A DNA stretch of 64,000 bases. Origin: Gammaproteobacteria bacterium. GTDB taxonomy: Bacteria > Pseudomonadota > Gammaproteobacteria > JABDBA01. A program made the position numbers and the translations under genes. Location of the stretch: the NCBI GenBank assembly GCA_013288885.1, contig JABDBA010000002.1, forward strand, positions 147,315 through 211,314, read 5' to 3'. Positions 55,263 through 64,000 of this stretch are shown piece after piece; the stretch's first letter is position 1; every line of letters starts with the position of its first letter. The notes below the pieces were generated by a model. It worked only from the letters and a program-made list of their open reading frames with translations. It had not been told where the DNA came from and did not search any database.

Positions 55263-56825
55263 TTATGGTTTAGCTAGCCGTGGCGGAGTGGGTGGTCGAG
55301 CTGGTGTTGGCGGTAATGGACGAAAAAGCCTCACAACAAGCTCGTCTATTTGTTGCGGGAAATTATCGCTTTTTGTTGCGTCCACAGAGGTAATAGTGGA
55401 AGTTTTAAAATATGCAGCTGCTTCCTCGATCTCTTTATTAATGGACTCGGTTATTGTCGAATGCTTTTGGAAATATGAGCTTATTTCTTTGGCCGTTGAT
55501 TCTTCATGTAACCCGGAGGTCAATCCTTCATAAGTTTTGCGCTCGAAATATTCTCTAGCAAATTTTATGCTGTCATCATCAGGTTTTCTATCGACTAATG
55601 TTGCCTCGTCGACACATTTCATATCTATAATTATTTTAGCAGGAAAATTTTTAAACGCTCTGTGGTAGAGTATTAAATTAACTAATAATAACCCTAATTG
55701 ATTATTTTTTTGTTCAGAAGACGGAGTTACGATACGAGTGTTTCCCTGTTCGCTGACAGCTGAAGAAAAAATTGCTTCGATTTTTGGGTCTGTATTGTAA
55801 TCGCTTTCTGTATTACAAACAACTAAAGCTTTTCTCGCGTGCAGTTTCGCAGTTAATGCTTTCCAAGCTTCATTTTTTGCATCCAAGTCCTTTTGAATAG
55901 TTTTGTCATTTATCATGATCAGAATTCCTTCGGAGGGCATTTCAGCATTTTTTGCATCATCCATTTTCGGTAGTGGCTTTGGAGGGGTATTACGCCCAGT
56001 GCTAGATACAACTAGGACTACTTTGGGTGGTCTTGCTCCGCTTGTGGGGACTGTGCTGCCTAGATTTGAGGCTGACGATTTCGTTGAACTTGGGAAAAAT
56101 GAAGATGAACCTGGATGAGACATTGGCGCGTGTCGATCGGCTTCATCTCTATCAGATTGCTCTCTTTTTTCTTCAAACTTTGATTTTTTTGATTTCCCGA
56201 CATTATCATCATGGTTTGGAGTTGTTAATCGTGGAGATTTTGGCGAACGTGGTTTCGCTGTGCTCATAAGGTTTTCAGGGGGTTGCAGTATTTTCTTTAC
56301 TTTAGCATTACGTTGATTATGTTCTTTTGTGGTGACGAATTCTGTGAAGCCAGTTATTTCTTTTTCATCATTAAATCCAAGTGTTTTAACAATTCGCCAC
56401 TGCCATTTTTCTGCTTTTTCAAATACAAATTCATAACCTATGGGTAACTTATTTAACGCAGGTAAAGTAATTCCAAAATTATCATTAATAAATTTTTGAT
56501 AATCATTTAAATATTTTTCTAAACTATCAACTTTACTTTGTCCGCCCGCACTAAAAATATTATTTTTCTTATTCGCTAACCAGCAATAATAGTCAATGAG
56601 AGCTTTTTCAAGTAAGGTAATTTGAATATCTTTTTGATCATCTGGCGCATATAATTTAGTTTGATCCTTGAGGGTTTTTTCTAATGATTTAATGTTGCCC
56701 ATAATAACGGCTTGTAGCAATTCATCGCTTATTGCAGCCACCTCTTTTTTTGATGTTTTTATTTCTGGCGGTATTTTTTTATGTAAATTTGTTAGTCCGT
56801 CCATTATTTCTTTGAAGTCTGCCAT
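55263..56825 (-). CDS. Unknown modular protein A (shares N-domain with protein B)
   Basis: I do not recognise this 520-residue protein. Residues 1-180 form a helical domain ending near EKWQWRIVKTLGF. This aligns with the start of the 659-residue protein at 58546-60525 in the blocks YLNDYQKFINDNFGI and EKWQWR, so both share a domain. A Ser/Pro/Lys-rich linker (about 185-280) follows. The C-terminal part (285-500) has alternating strands and helices with ILIMINDKTI and RKALVVCNTESDY; no active-site motif is clear. It ends in a Pro-rich tail (RPLPPTPARPPTPP). AGGAAATA precedes the start. It may be a secreted or phage-defence protein, but nothing proves either. Confidence 0.75.
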   Translation of the reverse strand: MADFKEIMDGLTNLHKKIPPEIKTSKKEVAAISDELLQAVIMGNIKSLEKTLKDQTKLYAPDDQKDIQITLLEKALIDYYCWLANKKNNIFSAGGQSKVDSLEKYLNDYQKFINDNFGITLPALNKLPIGYEFVFEKAEKWQWRIVKTLGFNDEKEITGFTEFVTTKEHNQRNAKVKKILQPPENLMSTAKPRSPKSPRLTTPNHDDNVGKSKKSKFEEKREQSDRDEADRHAPMSHPGSSSFFPSSTKSSASNLGSTVPTSGARPPKVVLVVSSTGRNTPPKPLPKMDDAKNAEMPSEGILIMINDKTIQKDLDAKNEAWKALTAKLHARKALVVCNTESDYNTDPKIEAIFSSAVSEQGNTRIVTPSSEQKNNQLGLLLVNLILYHRAFKNFPAKIIIDMKCVDEATLVDRKPDDDSIKFAREYFERKTYEGLTSGLHEESTAKEISSYFQKHSTITESINKEIEEAAAYFKTSTITSVDATKSDNFPQQIDELVVRLFRPLPPTPARPPTPPRLAKP

Positions 56826-57075
56826 AAATATTTCCTCGGTCTGCTGTGTAATTTAAGCTATGTTTCTATTTGGATCGCCGATATGTCGGCTAACTTTAAG
56901 AGGTCAGCCGCCTTCATGCCTCATAGTAAGATATAGCCTACTATCGAATTTCTTTCAAGTTGGTGTTAGGTTTGGGGAGATTTATTTTGCCTTTGCTGTC
57001 GGTGAAAATCATATCTTAATTAGCAAGCGCTTTGAGGGTGGTGCCTTGGCTTAAAAAAGCAGAGGAGGTGGGTAT

Positions 57076-57249
57076 AACTTGAATCATTCAAGTTGAACAG
57101 TACAAGTTGTATGGTTCAACTTGAATGGCTCAACTTGAGGGGCTGGTTTGGAAGAAAATAACGGTTCCAACCGTCACGGTTGGAACCGTGACGGACATTT
57201 ACGTGACGGTTATTTACGTGACGGTTCCGAACGTGATAGAATACTTGAA
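57076..57249. promoter_or_regulatory. Dense array of short palindromes and repeats upstream of ATPase paralog 2
   Basis: The 448-bp gap between the 520-residue gene and the ATPase holds this array. AACTTGAAT (57076-57084) and ATTCAAGTT (57086-57094) form a palindrome, followed by repeats of CAACTTGA. Arms at 57161-57174 and 57176-57189 are perfect 14-base complements (ACGGTTCCAACCGT). ACGTGACGGT then recurs at 57201 and 57217. It probably contains the promoter and operators of the ATPase gene. The left part of the gap (56826-57060) shows nothing clear. Confidence 0.6.
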
Positions 57250-57273
57250 CTTAATAATAGGGAGGAATGAGAT

Positions 57274-58407
57274 ATGCATGAAAACAGGCAATTGTTTCCA
57301 TTGGGGAAGGCTTATGGAAAGGCATTCTGTAATCGGGTAGAAGAAACAGAGCAGTTAGTAGGCAATATCAAAAGTTGCAAACACACGCTCCTAATCGCCC
57401 CCAGGCGCTATGGCAAATCGAGTTTGGCCGAAAAGGCTGTCGAAAAAGCAGAGTTCCCATCTGTTAAAATCAATTTTCATCTAGCGACTACAGAGCAAGA
57501 AACTGCCCAGCTTATTTTGGATGGTGTTATTAAGCTCGTTGGTATAGCGGTTGGCCGAGTAGAAAAACTGACAGCTTCAATAAAGAAATATGTATCTAAT
57601 TTAGAACCTTTATTTTCACTCGGAAATGATGTGGCCAGTCTGAAATTAATTCCTAAAAAAGAAGTTAATCTATCTGTGGTCATTGCCGAAGCTTTATTGT
57701 TGGTTGAAAAGTTGTTACGCGAAAAAAATAAACGAGCGGTTATATTTTTCGATGAATTCCAAGAGATCGATCGCATTAGCAAACATGCTGGAATTGAAGG
57801 TGCAATAAGAACGGCCGCACAAGAGATGCAATGCTTGTCACTTATATTTTCTGGTAGTATTCGTTCTTTGTTGCTTAGTTTGTTTGACGATGAAAATCGG
57901 CCTTTATATAAGTTATGTCGGAAAATTAAGATCGATCGCATTTCAATGAGTGACTATGAAAAACATATCCAAAAAATTGCGGTGGATACCTGGGGTAGCA
58001 AATTAACTGAGGAAACCTTTAGTAAAATTATGGACTTATCAAACCAGCATCCTTATTATGTTAATTATCTTTGTGACAGTATTTGGCAAATTTGTAAACA
58101 ATTACCCAAGCCGGAAGATATTGAGCGGGCGTGGAAAAAAGTGGTTGCTGAGGAATGGAGCGATGTGTTACACGAATTAGCTGAGCTACCCTTAGGGCAA
58201 CGACGCTTGCTTAAATACATTGCCAATCATGAAGTTAAATCTTTACAAAGCCAAGAGACATCATCTAGCTTAGCCATGGCAACGAGTTCAATCTCAACTG
58301 CTGTAAATGTCTTGGTTGAAAAAGATTATCTTGAGCAAGATCCCAGCGGAAATTATTTAGTGATTAATCCATTGTTGTTAGCCGTGCTTAAGGGGGCAGA
58401 AGATTGA
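57274..58407 (+). CDS. AAA ATPase with C-terminal winged helix (paralog 2)
   Basis: A 377-residue ATPase paralogous to 28114-29241: both have FCNR-x2-E-x2-L near residue 20 and RRYGK-[TS]-S in Walker A (near 47 here), and a Walker B stretch (RAVIFFDEFQEI here, near 162). A sensor (LIFSGSIRSLL) follows, then DEEWSDVLHEL-type helices and a probable winged helix at the end. GGGAGG lies about 10 bases before the start. It sits between the two modular proteins A and B, on the opposite strand to both. The function is unknown. Confidence 0.82.
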   Translation: MHENRQLFPLGKAYGKAFCNRVEETEQLVGNIKSCKHTLLIAPRRYGKSSLAEKAVEKAEFPSVKINFHLATTEQETAQLILDGVIKLVGIAVGRVEKLTASIKKYVSNLEPLFSLGNDVASLKLIPKKEVNLSVVIAEALLLVEKLLREKNKRAVIFFDEFQEIDRISKHAGIEGAIRTAAQEMQCLSLIFSGSIRSLLLSLFDDENRPLYKLCRKIKIDRISMSDYEKHIQKIAVDTWGSKLTEETFSKIMDLSNQHPYYVNYLCDSIWQICKQLPKPEDIERAWKKVVAEEWSDVLHELAELPLGQRRLLKYIANHEVKSLQSQETSSSLAMATSSISTAVNVLVEKDYLEQDPSGNYLVINPLLLAVLKGAED

Positions 58408-58420
58408 TTTGTATGTGCTG

Positions 58421-58493
58421 GTGGGGTCAAGTCTACGATCTATACATTTGTACAAAATAAGGCCAAACTCGTAGATCGTAGACTTGACCCCAC
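58421..58493. repeat. Perfect 22-bp inverted repeat after ATPase paralog 2
   Basis: Arms 58421-58442 and 58472-58493 are exact complements; the first begins GTGGGGTCAAGTCTACG. The loop is 29 bases. It could fold into a strong hairpin at the 3' end of the ATPase transcript. It overlaps the tgt-upstream duplicate; the copy before the real tgt has only the right arm. Confidence 0.7.
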
Positions 58494-58577
58494 TAACCCA
58501 GCTACAATCTAGGCCTTCTTTTAACCTATAAACTTCTATGATCTCTTAATGACCGAAGGACCTGCTCGCCGTGGCCG
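58446..58577 (+). pseudogene. Remnant of tgt promoter and first codons
   Basis: This stretch matches 60651-60792 through the leader and the first codons of tgt. The ATG is cut off from the rest by a 7-base deletion. The codons [13 protein letters not shown] stay readable: of 13 aligned codons, six differ only synonymously and one changes an amino acid. The match ends after the Arg codon. So this is a broken 5' end of another tgt allele. Its antisense strand encodes the last residues and stop of modular protein B. Confidence 0.85.
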
Positions 58578-60525
58578 AATGGTTTCCATAATCAATATAA
58601 TCTGATGTTTGTTGCCATAGTGCCTCAAAAGGATCAGGGTCGCCTGCAAGCTTGTTTGCTACCCGATCCATTACTGGAATTCCACTATAGGTAGCATGCT
58701 TCTTGGCGTAGTCGACCATTTCTTTGATAAAAGAATCAATGTGTTCATTGAAGATTTTATCTTCTCTTGCTGCTCTATTTTCTGTGCTGTCAGAAGGTTT
58801 TCCGCTGAGCTCTATCCATAAAAAAGAACTTTGTTGTGCAAACCATTTAGGATGTAATTTTTTCATGGCGGCCATCGCATAATCTTTGTTGGTTAAATCA
58901 GCATTGGGCTCATCAATGCGCAGTGCTTTTCTAACATCCGCAATTATTGTGTCATCATAGAGTTTATCAGTAGTCGCTTGGGTGTATTTTTCTTTATCAT
59001 CAAGCAATGTATATTTTATCCTACGGTCTCCTAGTTTTTTTGGCTGTTGAGATGACGGTTGTTCTGCATAAAACGCCATCATCGCCACAATATGATGTGC
59101 TTGTTTGTCATCTTTCTTCATGGCTGGGTTGGTTCTTACTTGAGAGACGATTATAGTTACATTGCCAATATCTGTTTCTGCTACGATCCCTTCTTTTACT
59201 AAGAAAGCTTTAATGTTTTCTACATAGTGTGGTTTTGTTTTGGTAACAATAATAACCTTTTTTCCATTACTGGAGTTAAAGTGTTGAAAAAGTTTTTTCA
59301 GATTTTCCTTGCTTTTTTCAGAGCCATTAAATTTTAAATGCTGCGTAGCGGCTTTTTGAAAGTCTAAATCAACATCAGCTTCGGCTAATATTTCTTTGCT
59401 TTGTGGATCGGTCAAAAATTTGGGGTATCCAAAAGTTTCTTTCTTCTGCTTAATAATAGGTAACGCATGATTAAGCGCAGCAAGAAGTGCAGCCTCATCA
59501 ACAGGATCTTTAGGGAACTTCTTCTGTGCTGCAGCAAGGAACTGCGGCGGCAGGTCGGGAAACGGTGGGGTATCTCGTTTGATATCATTAACTATTTCAT
59601 CCAATCCTGCCAAAGCTATTGCAATAGCGTTTTCTGAATTAAAAGCTCGTAGTGTGCCATCAAAATCGAATGCTACGATTTCGTATGCTGTTTTTTCATC
59701 AGGTAATGAAGTATGTTCTAGTGGATTTGGTGAAGCAAATGTTCCCCCGGGTGCTCCTTTGGGTGATTTAGAGCCTCTAGGGCTGTCAGCGTGAGGCAGA
59801 GAAGAATAAAGGTTATCAAGTTTATGTTTTCTTGTTGGAGTTACTGATTCTTTTGGAGTTACTGGTCCTTCAGGAGTAGCTTTTGTTTCATCTGCCGCCG
59901 AGCTTGGTAATGTATGTTTTGTTGTTGGGCATGCTTGTCTAACCTGGGTTTTGTAGTCATCAGTAGTGCTAGCTGTCGTCAGGGGGGTAACTTTATCCTT
60001 ATCTGTATGGCCGAATGTGTACCGTCCTCGCCATTGCCATTGTTCAATAACATCTAATTGTATATTATCTACGTCTTCAGATTTGTTCCCATTAAATAAC
60101 AGAACTAATTCGAAACCATCTTTTAATTGTTCAAAGGTAGGTAAGTCTTTTATCCCAAGGTTGTCTTCAATAAATTGACGATATGTATCTAAATATTTTT
60201 TTAATGGTTTAAGTTTGTCGCTGATCCCTAAAAAAACAACTTTTTTATTTAATAGCCAAAAATAATGATTGACGATTATTTTTACTAGTGTGGTAAATTT
60301 AAGTGCTGCAATTTCTTCTTCTGGTGATGCTCCTACAGGTTTATAGTTATTAGCGAGATTGTTGATGGTTTTTTCCAGTGTATCCATGCCATTTGATATC
60401 GCGACTAGCATAGGGCTTCTTTTTGCTTGCAATTGAATTTTTAGTGTCTTATCTAATTCCAAGTTTTCGGGTTGGAGCTTATGTAAAGCTTTTAGCTTTT
60501 CTATTAACTCATGAAAATTTTTCAT
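58546..60525 (-). CDS. Unknown modular protein B with HAD-like domain
   Basis: A 659-residue protein. Residues 1-190 match the N-terminal domain of modular protein A, with YLDTYRQFIEDNLGI and EQWQWRGRYTFG. A Ser/Pro/Thr linker (about 205-275) follows. The C-terminal part looks like a HAD hydrolase: IVAFDFDGTL near 286 with the nucleophile Asp and Asp+2, KKVIIVTKTKP near 425 (motif II) and YTLLDDKEKY near 507 (motif IV acids). The last dozen residues and the stop codon come from antisense tgt sequence, so the original C-terminus may be lost. It could be a phosphatase; the partner and target are unknown. Confidence 0.75.
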   Translation of the reverse strand: MKNFHELIEKLKALHKLQPENLELDKTLKIQLQAKRSPMLVAISNGMDTLEKTINNLANNYKPVGASPEEEIAALKFTTLVKIIVNHYFWLLNKKVVFLGISDKLKPLKKYLDTYRQFIEDNLGIKDLPTFEQLKDGFELVLLFNGNKSEDVDNIQLDVIEQWQWRGRYTFGHTDKDKVTPLTTASTTDDYKTQVRQACPTTKHTLPSSAADETKATPEGPVTPKESVTPTRKHKLDNLYSSLPHADSPRGSKSPKGAPGGTFASPNPLEHTSLPDEKTAYEIVAFDFDGTLRAFNSENAIAIALAGLDEIVNDIKRDTPPFPDLPPQFLAAAQKKFPKDPVDEAALLAALNHALPIIKQKKETFGYPKFLTDPQSKEILAEADVDLDFQKAATQHLKFNGSEKSKENLKKLFQHFNSSNGKKVIIVTKTKPHYVENIKAFLVKEGIVAETDIGNVTIIVSQVRTNPAMKKDDKQAHHIVAMMAFYAEQPSSQQPKKLGDRRIKYTLLDDKEKYTQATTDKLYDDTIIADVRKALRIDEPNADLTNKDYAMAAMKKLHPKWFAQQSSFLWIELSGKPSDSTENRAAREDKIFNEHIDSFIKEMVDYAKKHATYSGIPVMDRVANKLAGDPDPFEALWQQTSDYIDYGNHSATASRSFGH

Positions 60526-60650
60526 TTGTGGCTTCTCCGAGGGTGATTTTTTTAATTAATACACGGTACATAGCCTTTCGTATTCTGTGCTGCACGTTAA
60601 GGTATAGTTAATGATATCAACTGTTTGTAAGAAATGGAATAGGATGGGTA

Positions 60651-62042
<1,392 letters not shown>

Positions 62043-62044
62043 GC

Positions 62045-63904
62045 TTAAATCCCAATCGGTAACTTCTTAAGAGTACGGCCACCATAGAATGCATTCACCA
62101 AAGCCCTGGCACACACCACGCCAGTTAACATCGAGGTCAATAAACCTAATGACAGTGTGATGGCAAAACCTTTCACCGGGCCGGTGCCAATACCAAATAA
62201 AACCAAGGCAGCAATCAACGTGGTAACGTTAGCATCGACAATGGTAGAAAACGCACGTTCATAGCCCGCATGAATGCTTGCTTGCGGAGTTATACCACTG
62301 CGCAATTCTTCACGAATACGCTCAAAAATAAGTACGTTGGCATCGACCGCCATACCTACTGTCAATACGATACCAGCCATACCAGGCAGTGTTAAAGTCA
62401 TGCCTAATAACGATAATAACGCGACAAGCAGTATAAGATTAAGCGCTAATGCGATATCGGCAATCACACCAAAGATGCCGTAATAAACACCCATAAAAAT
62501 AATTGCCAAAATAAAACCAGCAACAATGGAAATAAAACCCATGTGAATATTTTCTGCGCCCAATTGCGGGCCGATAGTGCGCTCTTCCACCACATAAATC
62601 GGCGCAGGCAACGCACCCGCACGCAACAATAACGCTAAATTACGCGATTCGTTCGGGTCGGTTAAACCGGTGATTTGAAAATTACTCGGCAGTGCTGATT
62701 GAATCGTCGCTACGCTAATCACGCGCTCTACTTTACGCGGCGTGTTAACGGTTTGACCATTAACGGTTTGTGTGGTCATTTTAGTTTCGACATAAATGAT
62801 CGCTAAGGGTTTACCCACGTTTTCACCGGTAATACGATGAAAATAACTTTCACCACCGCCTCCCAAAGTGATATTAACAGAAGGCCTGCCATCTTCACCA
62901 AAACTTGCCGAAGCATCAGTAATCGAATTACCCGTCAACACTACTTGGTCTTTTAATAGCACGGGCTGACCATCAAAATTAAATAAATGCGCACCCGGCG
63001 GTATAATGCTGGTTTGCGCAGCAGTACGTGCATCATTAGTGGTATCCACTAAATGAAATTCTAACGTTGCCGTGCCGCCTAAAATTTGTTGCGCACGCGT
63101 GCTATCTTGCACACCAGGCAAATCAATCGCGATGCGATCAGCACCTTGTTGTTGCACTACTGGTTCGGCCACACCTAATTCGTTAACGCGATTGCGTAAT
63201 GTCGTCATGGTTTGATCGATCACATGTTGACGCAAATCAATTAAACCTTGCGGCGACCATTGTGCAATCAATTGATAACGATCACCTTGATTAAGCGGTT
63301 TAAAAATCATTTCAGGAAATTGTTTTTGTAATAATGCGAGTGCATCGTTTTGGGTTTTTACATCACGAAAACCTATCGCGATTTGATTGTGCTGTTGCTG
63401 CACACCAGCATAACGAATATCGTTTTCGCGCAAAGTATCGCTGAAGTTTTTAACCAAACCTTCCATGCGTTGGGCAACTACGGAATTGATATCGACCTGC
63501 ATGGCAAAATGCACGCCGCCGCGTAAATCTAAACCCAATTTCATCGGCTCAGCACCGAGCATACTTAACCATTTTGGCGTCGCAGGGGCTATATTAATGG
63601 CGACGGTATAATCATCGCTTAATGCTGCTTTGATCACTGTGTCTGCTTTCAATTCACTGTCGGTATCAAAAAAACGGACCAGTAAATTTTGATCAGTCAC
63701 ATCCATGGCCTTGGTCGCAATATTTTGCGTTTTCAGAATAGTAGTAACTTGGGTCACCAACGCTGTGTCCACTTTTGTGCCACTGGGCGGCGAAATTTGC
63801 ACCGCCGGATCATCGCCAAACAGATTAGGCGACGCATAGAGAAAACCAATGAGCACAATGGCGATTAATAATAGATTTTTCCACAGCGGGTATTTATTCA
63901 GCAT
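62045..63904 (-). CDS. secD: Protein-export membrane protein SecD
   Basis: SecD of 619 residues looks complete: an N-terminal helix, GLDLRGGVHFAMQVD near residue 122, a periplasmic domain with QRVNELGVAEPVVQQQG-type text (RNRVNELGVAEPVVQQQG) and IAIDLPGVQD, and then the RND-type helices with VGMAVDANVLIFERIREEL. It pulls secreted proteins across with SecF. The 3' part of yajC precedes it. It runs leftward, opposite to tgt. Confidence 0.96.
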   Translation of the reverse strand: MLNKYPLWKNLLLIAIVLIGFLYASPNLFGDDPAVQISPPSGTKVDTALVTQVTTILKTQNIATKAMDVTDQNLLVRFFDTDSELKADTVIKAALSDDYTVAINIAPATPKWLSMLGAEPMKLGLDLRGGVHFAMQVDINSVVAQRMEGLVKNFSDTLRENDIRYAGVQQQHNQIAIGFRDVKTQNDALALLQKQFPEMIFKPLNQGDRYQLIAQWSPQGLIDLRQHVIDQTMTTLRNRVNELGVAEPVVQQQGADRIAIDLPGVQDSTRAQQILGGTATLEFHLVDTTNDARTAAQTSIIPPGAHLFNFDGQPVLLKDQVVLTGNSITDASASFGEDGRPSVNITLGGGGESYFHRITGENVGKPLAIIYVETKMTTQTVNGQTVNTPRKVERVISVATIQSALPSNFQITGLTDPNESRNLALLLRAGALPAPIYVVEERTIGPQLGAENIHMGFISIVAGFILAIIFMGVYYGIFGVIADIALALNLILLVALLSLLGMTLTLPGMAGIVLTVGMAVDANVLIFERIREELRSGITPQASIHAGYERAFSTIVDANVTTLIAALVLFGIGTGPVKGFAITLSLGLLTSMLTGVVCARALVNAFYGGRTLKKLPIGI

Positions 63905-63907
63905 ATA

Positions 63908-64000
63908 TTATTTCAAAGTTCCCTTTGGCAATAATGCTGTAATCGCATTTTTTTGGATTTTGATTTCTACATTATCAGAAATCATTAATCCCACAAAATC
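63908..64000 (-). pseudogene. yajC: yajC, 3' part (runs off the window)
   Basis: The minus strand reads DFVGLMISDNVEIKIQKNAI and then TALLPKGTLK-stop, the conserved C-terminus of YajC. It ends four bases before the secD start, the normal yajC-secD spacing. The upstream part lies outside the window. Together with the fragment at 61866 it accounts for both ends of yajC. Confidence 0.85.

Noticed and set aside
57061..57260. Possible CRISPR array in the repeats before the ATPase
   Set aside because: The repeats are only 8-14 bases, differ in type and lack regular spacers; no cas genes are present.

Overview
The window looks like the chromosome of a gammaproteobacterium of moderate GC with an LPS outer membrane. 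Evidence is the lpxK and waa genes, the murJ-ribF-ileS-lspA block, coq7, and an MSHA-type pilus cluster. The repeat load, toxin-antitoxin loci and large low-complexity modular proteins would fit a host-associated member of the Legionellales. That placement is inference; nothing here proves it.

Layout. 1-8.7 kb: 3' end of lpxK, a 1101-residue membrane protein of unknown function, an SMR-like transporter, an Rpn-type nuclease, a HIT protein, apaH and a TraI_2/HD-like protein. 8.8-17.9 kb: murJ, ribF, a VapBC-like pair, ileS, lspA, a cysteine/cystathionine synthase, coq7 and speD. 18-31.9 kb: a glyoxalase-fold protein, a DUF4143 ATPase, the dTDP-rhamnose genes rfbACDB (all start/stop overlapped), waaF-waaC and a third GT9 enzyme, an AbiE pair with a 76-bp palindrome, a STAND-like AAA ATPase and two more glycosyltransferases. 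31.9-39.6 kb: waaG, a three-kinase-domain WaaP fusion, a 600-bp pile of repeats, prlC, ruvX, yqgE, ispF and tRNA-Leu(CAA). 39.6-53.9 kb: the MSHA pilus locus, with pilins and minor pilins leftward and the machine (mshI to mshG) rightward. 53.9-64 kb: queA, a 5.8-kb island, tgt, then yajC/secF/secD in rearranged order.

How they work together. The rfb, waa and glycosyltransferase genes form a scattered LPS core/O-chain set. The msh genes make a complete-looking type IV pilus whose MshP-like minor pilin carries a probable seven-bladed propeller and could be a tip adhesin. queA and tgt act in queuosine synthesis and would normally be followed by yajC-secD-secF.

Main oddities. (1) The yajC-secD-secF segment is inverted so that both yajC and secF are cut. 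(2) The start of tgt is duplicated on the two sides of an unknown HAD-domain gene, and the differences are mostly synonymous, which suggests import by recombination. (3) Two island proteins share an N-terminal domain and differ in their C-terminal modules. (4) Palindromic repeats are inserted in frame inside lpxK and queA, as seen with Rickettsia palindromic elements. (5) Four accessory loci (AbiE, the DUF4143 ATPase and two paralogous AAA ATPases) each have striking palindromic sequence just upstream.
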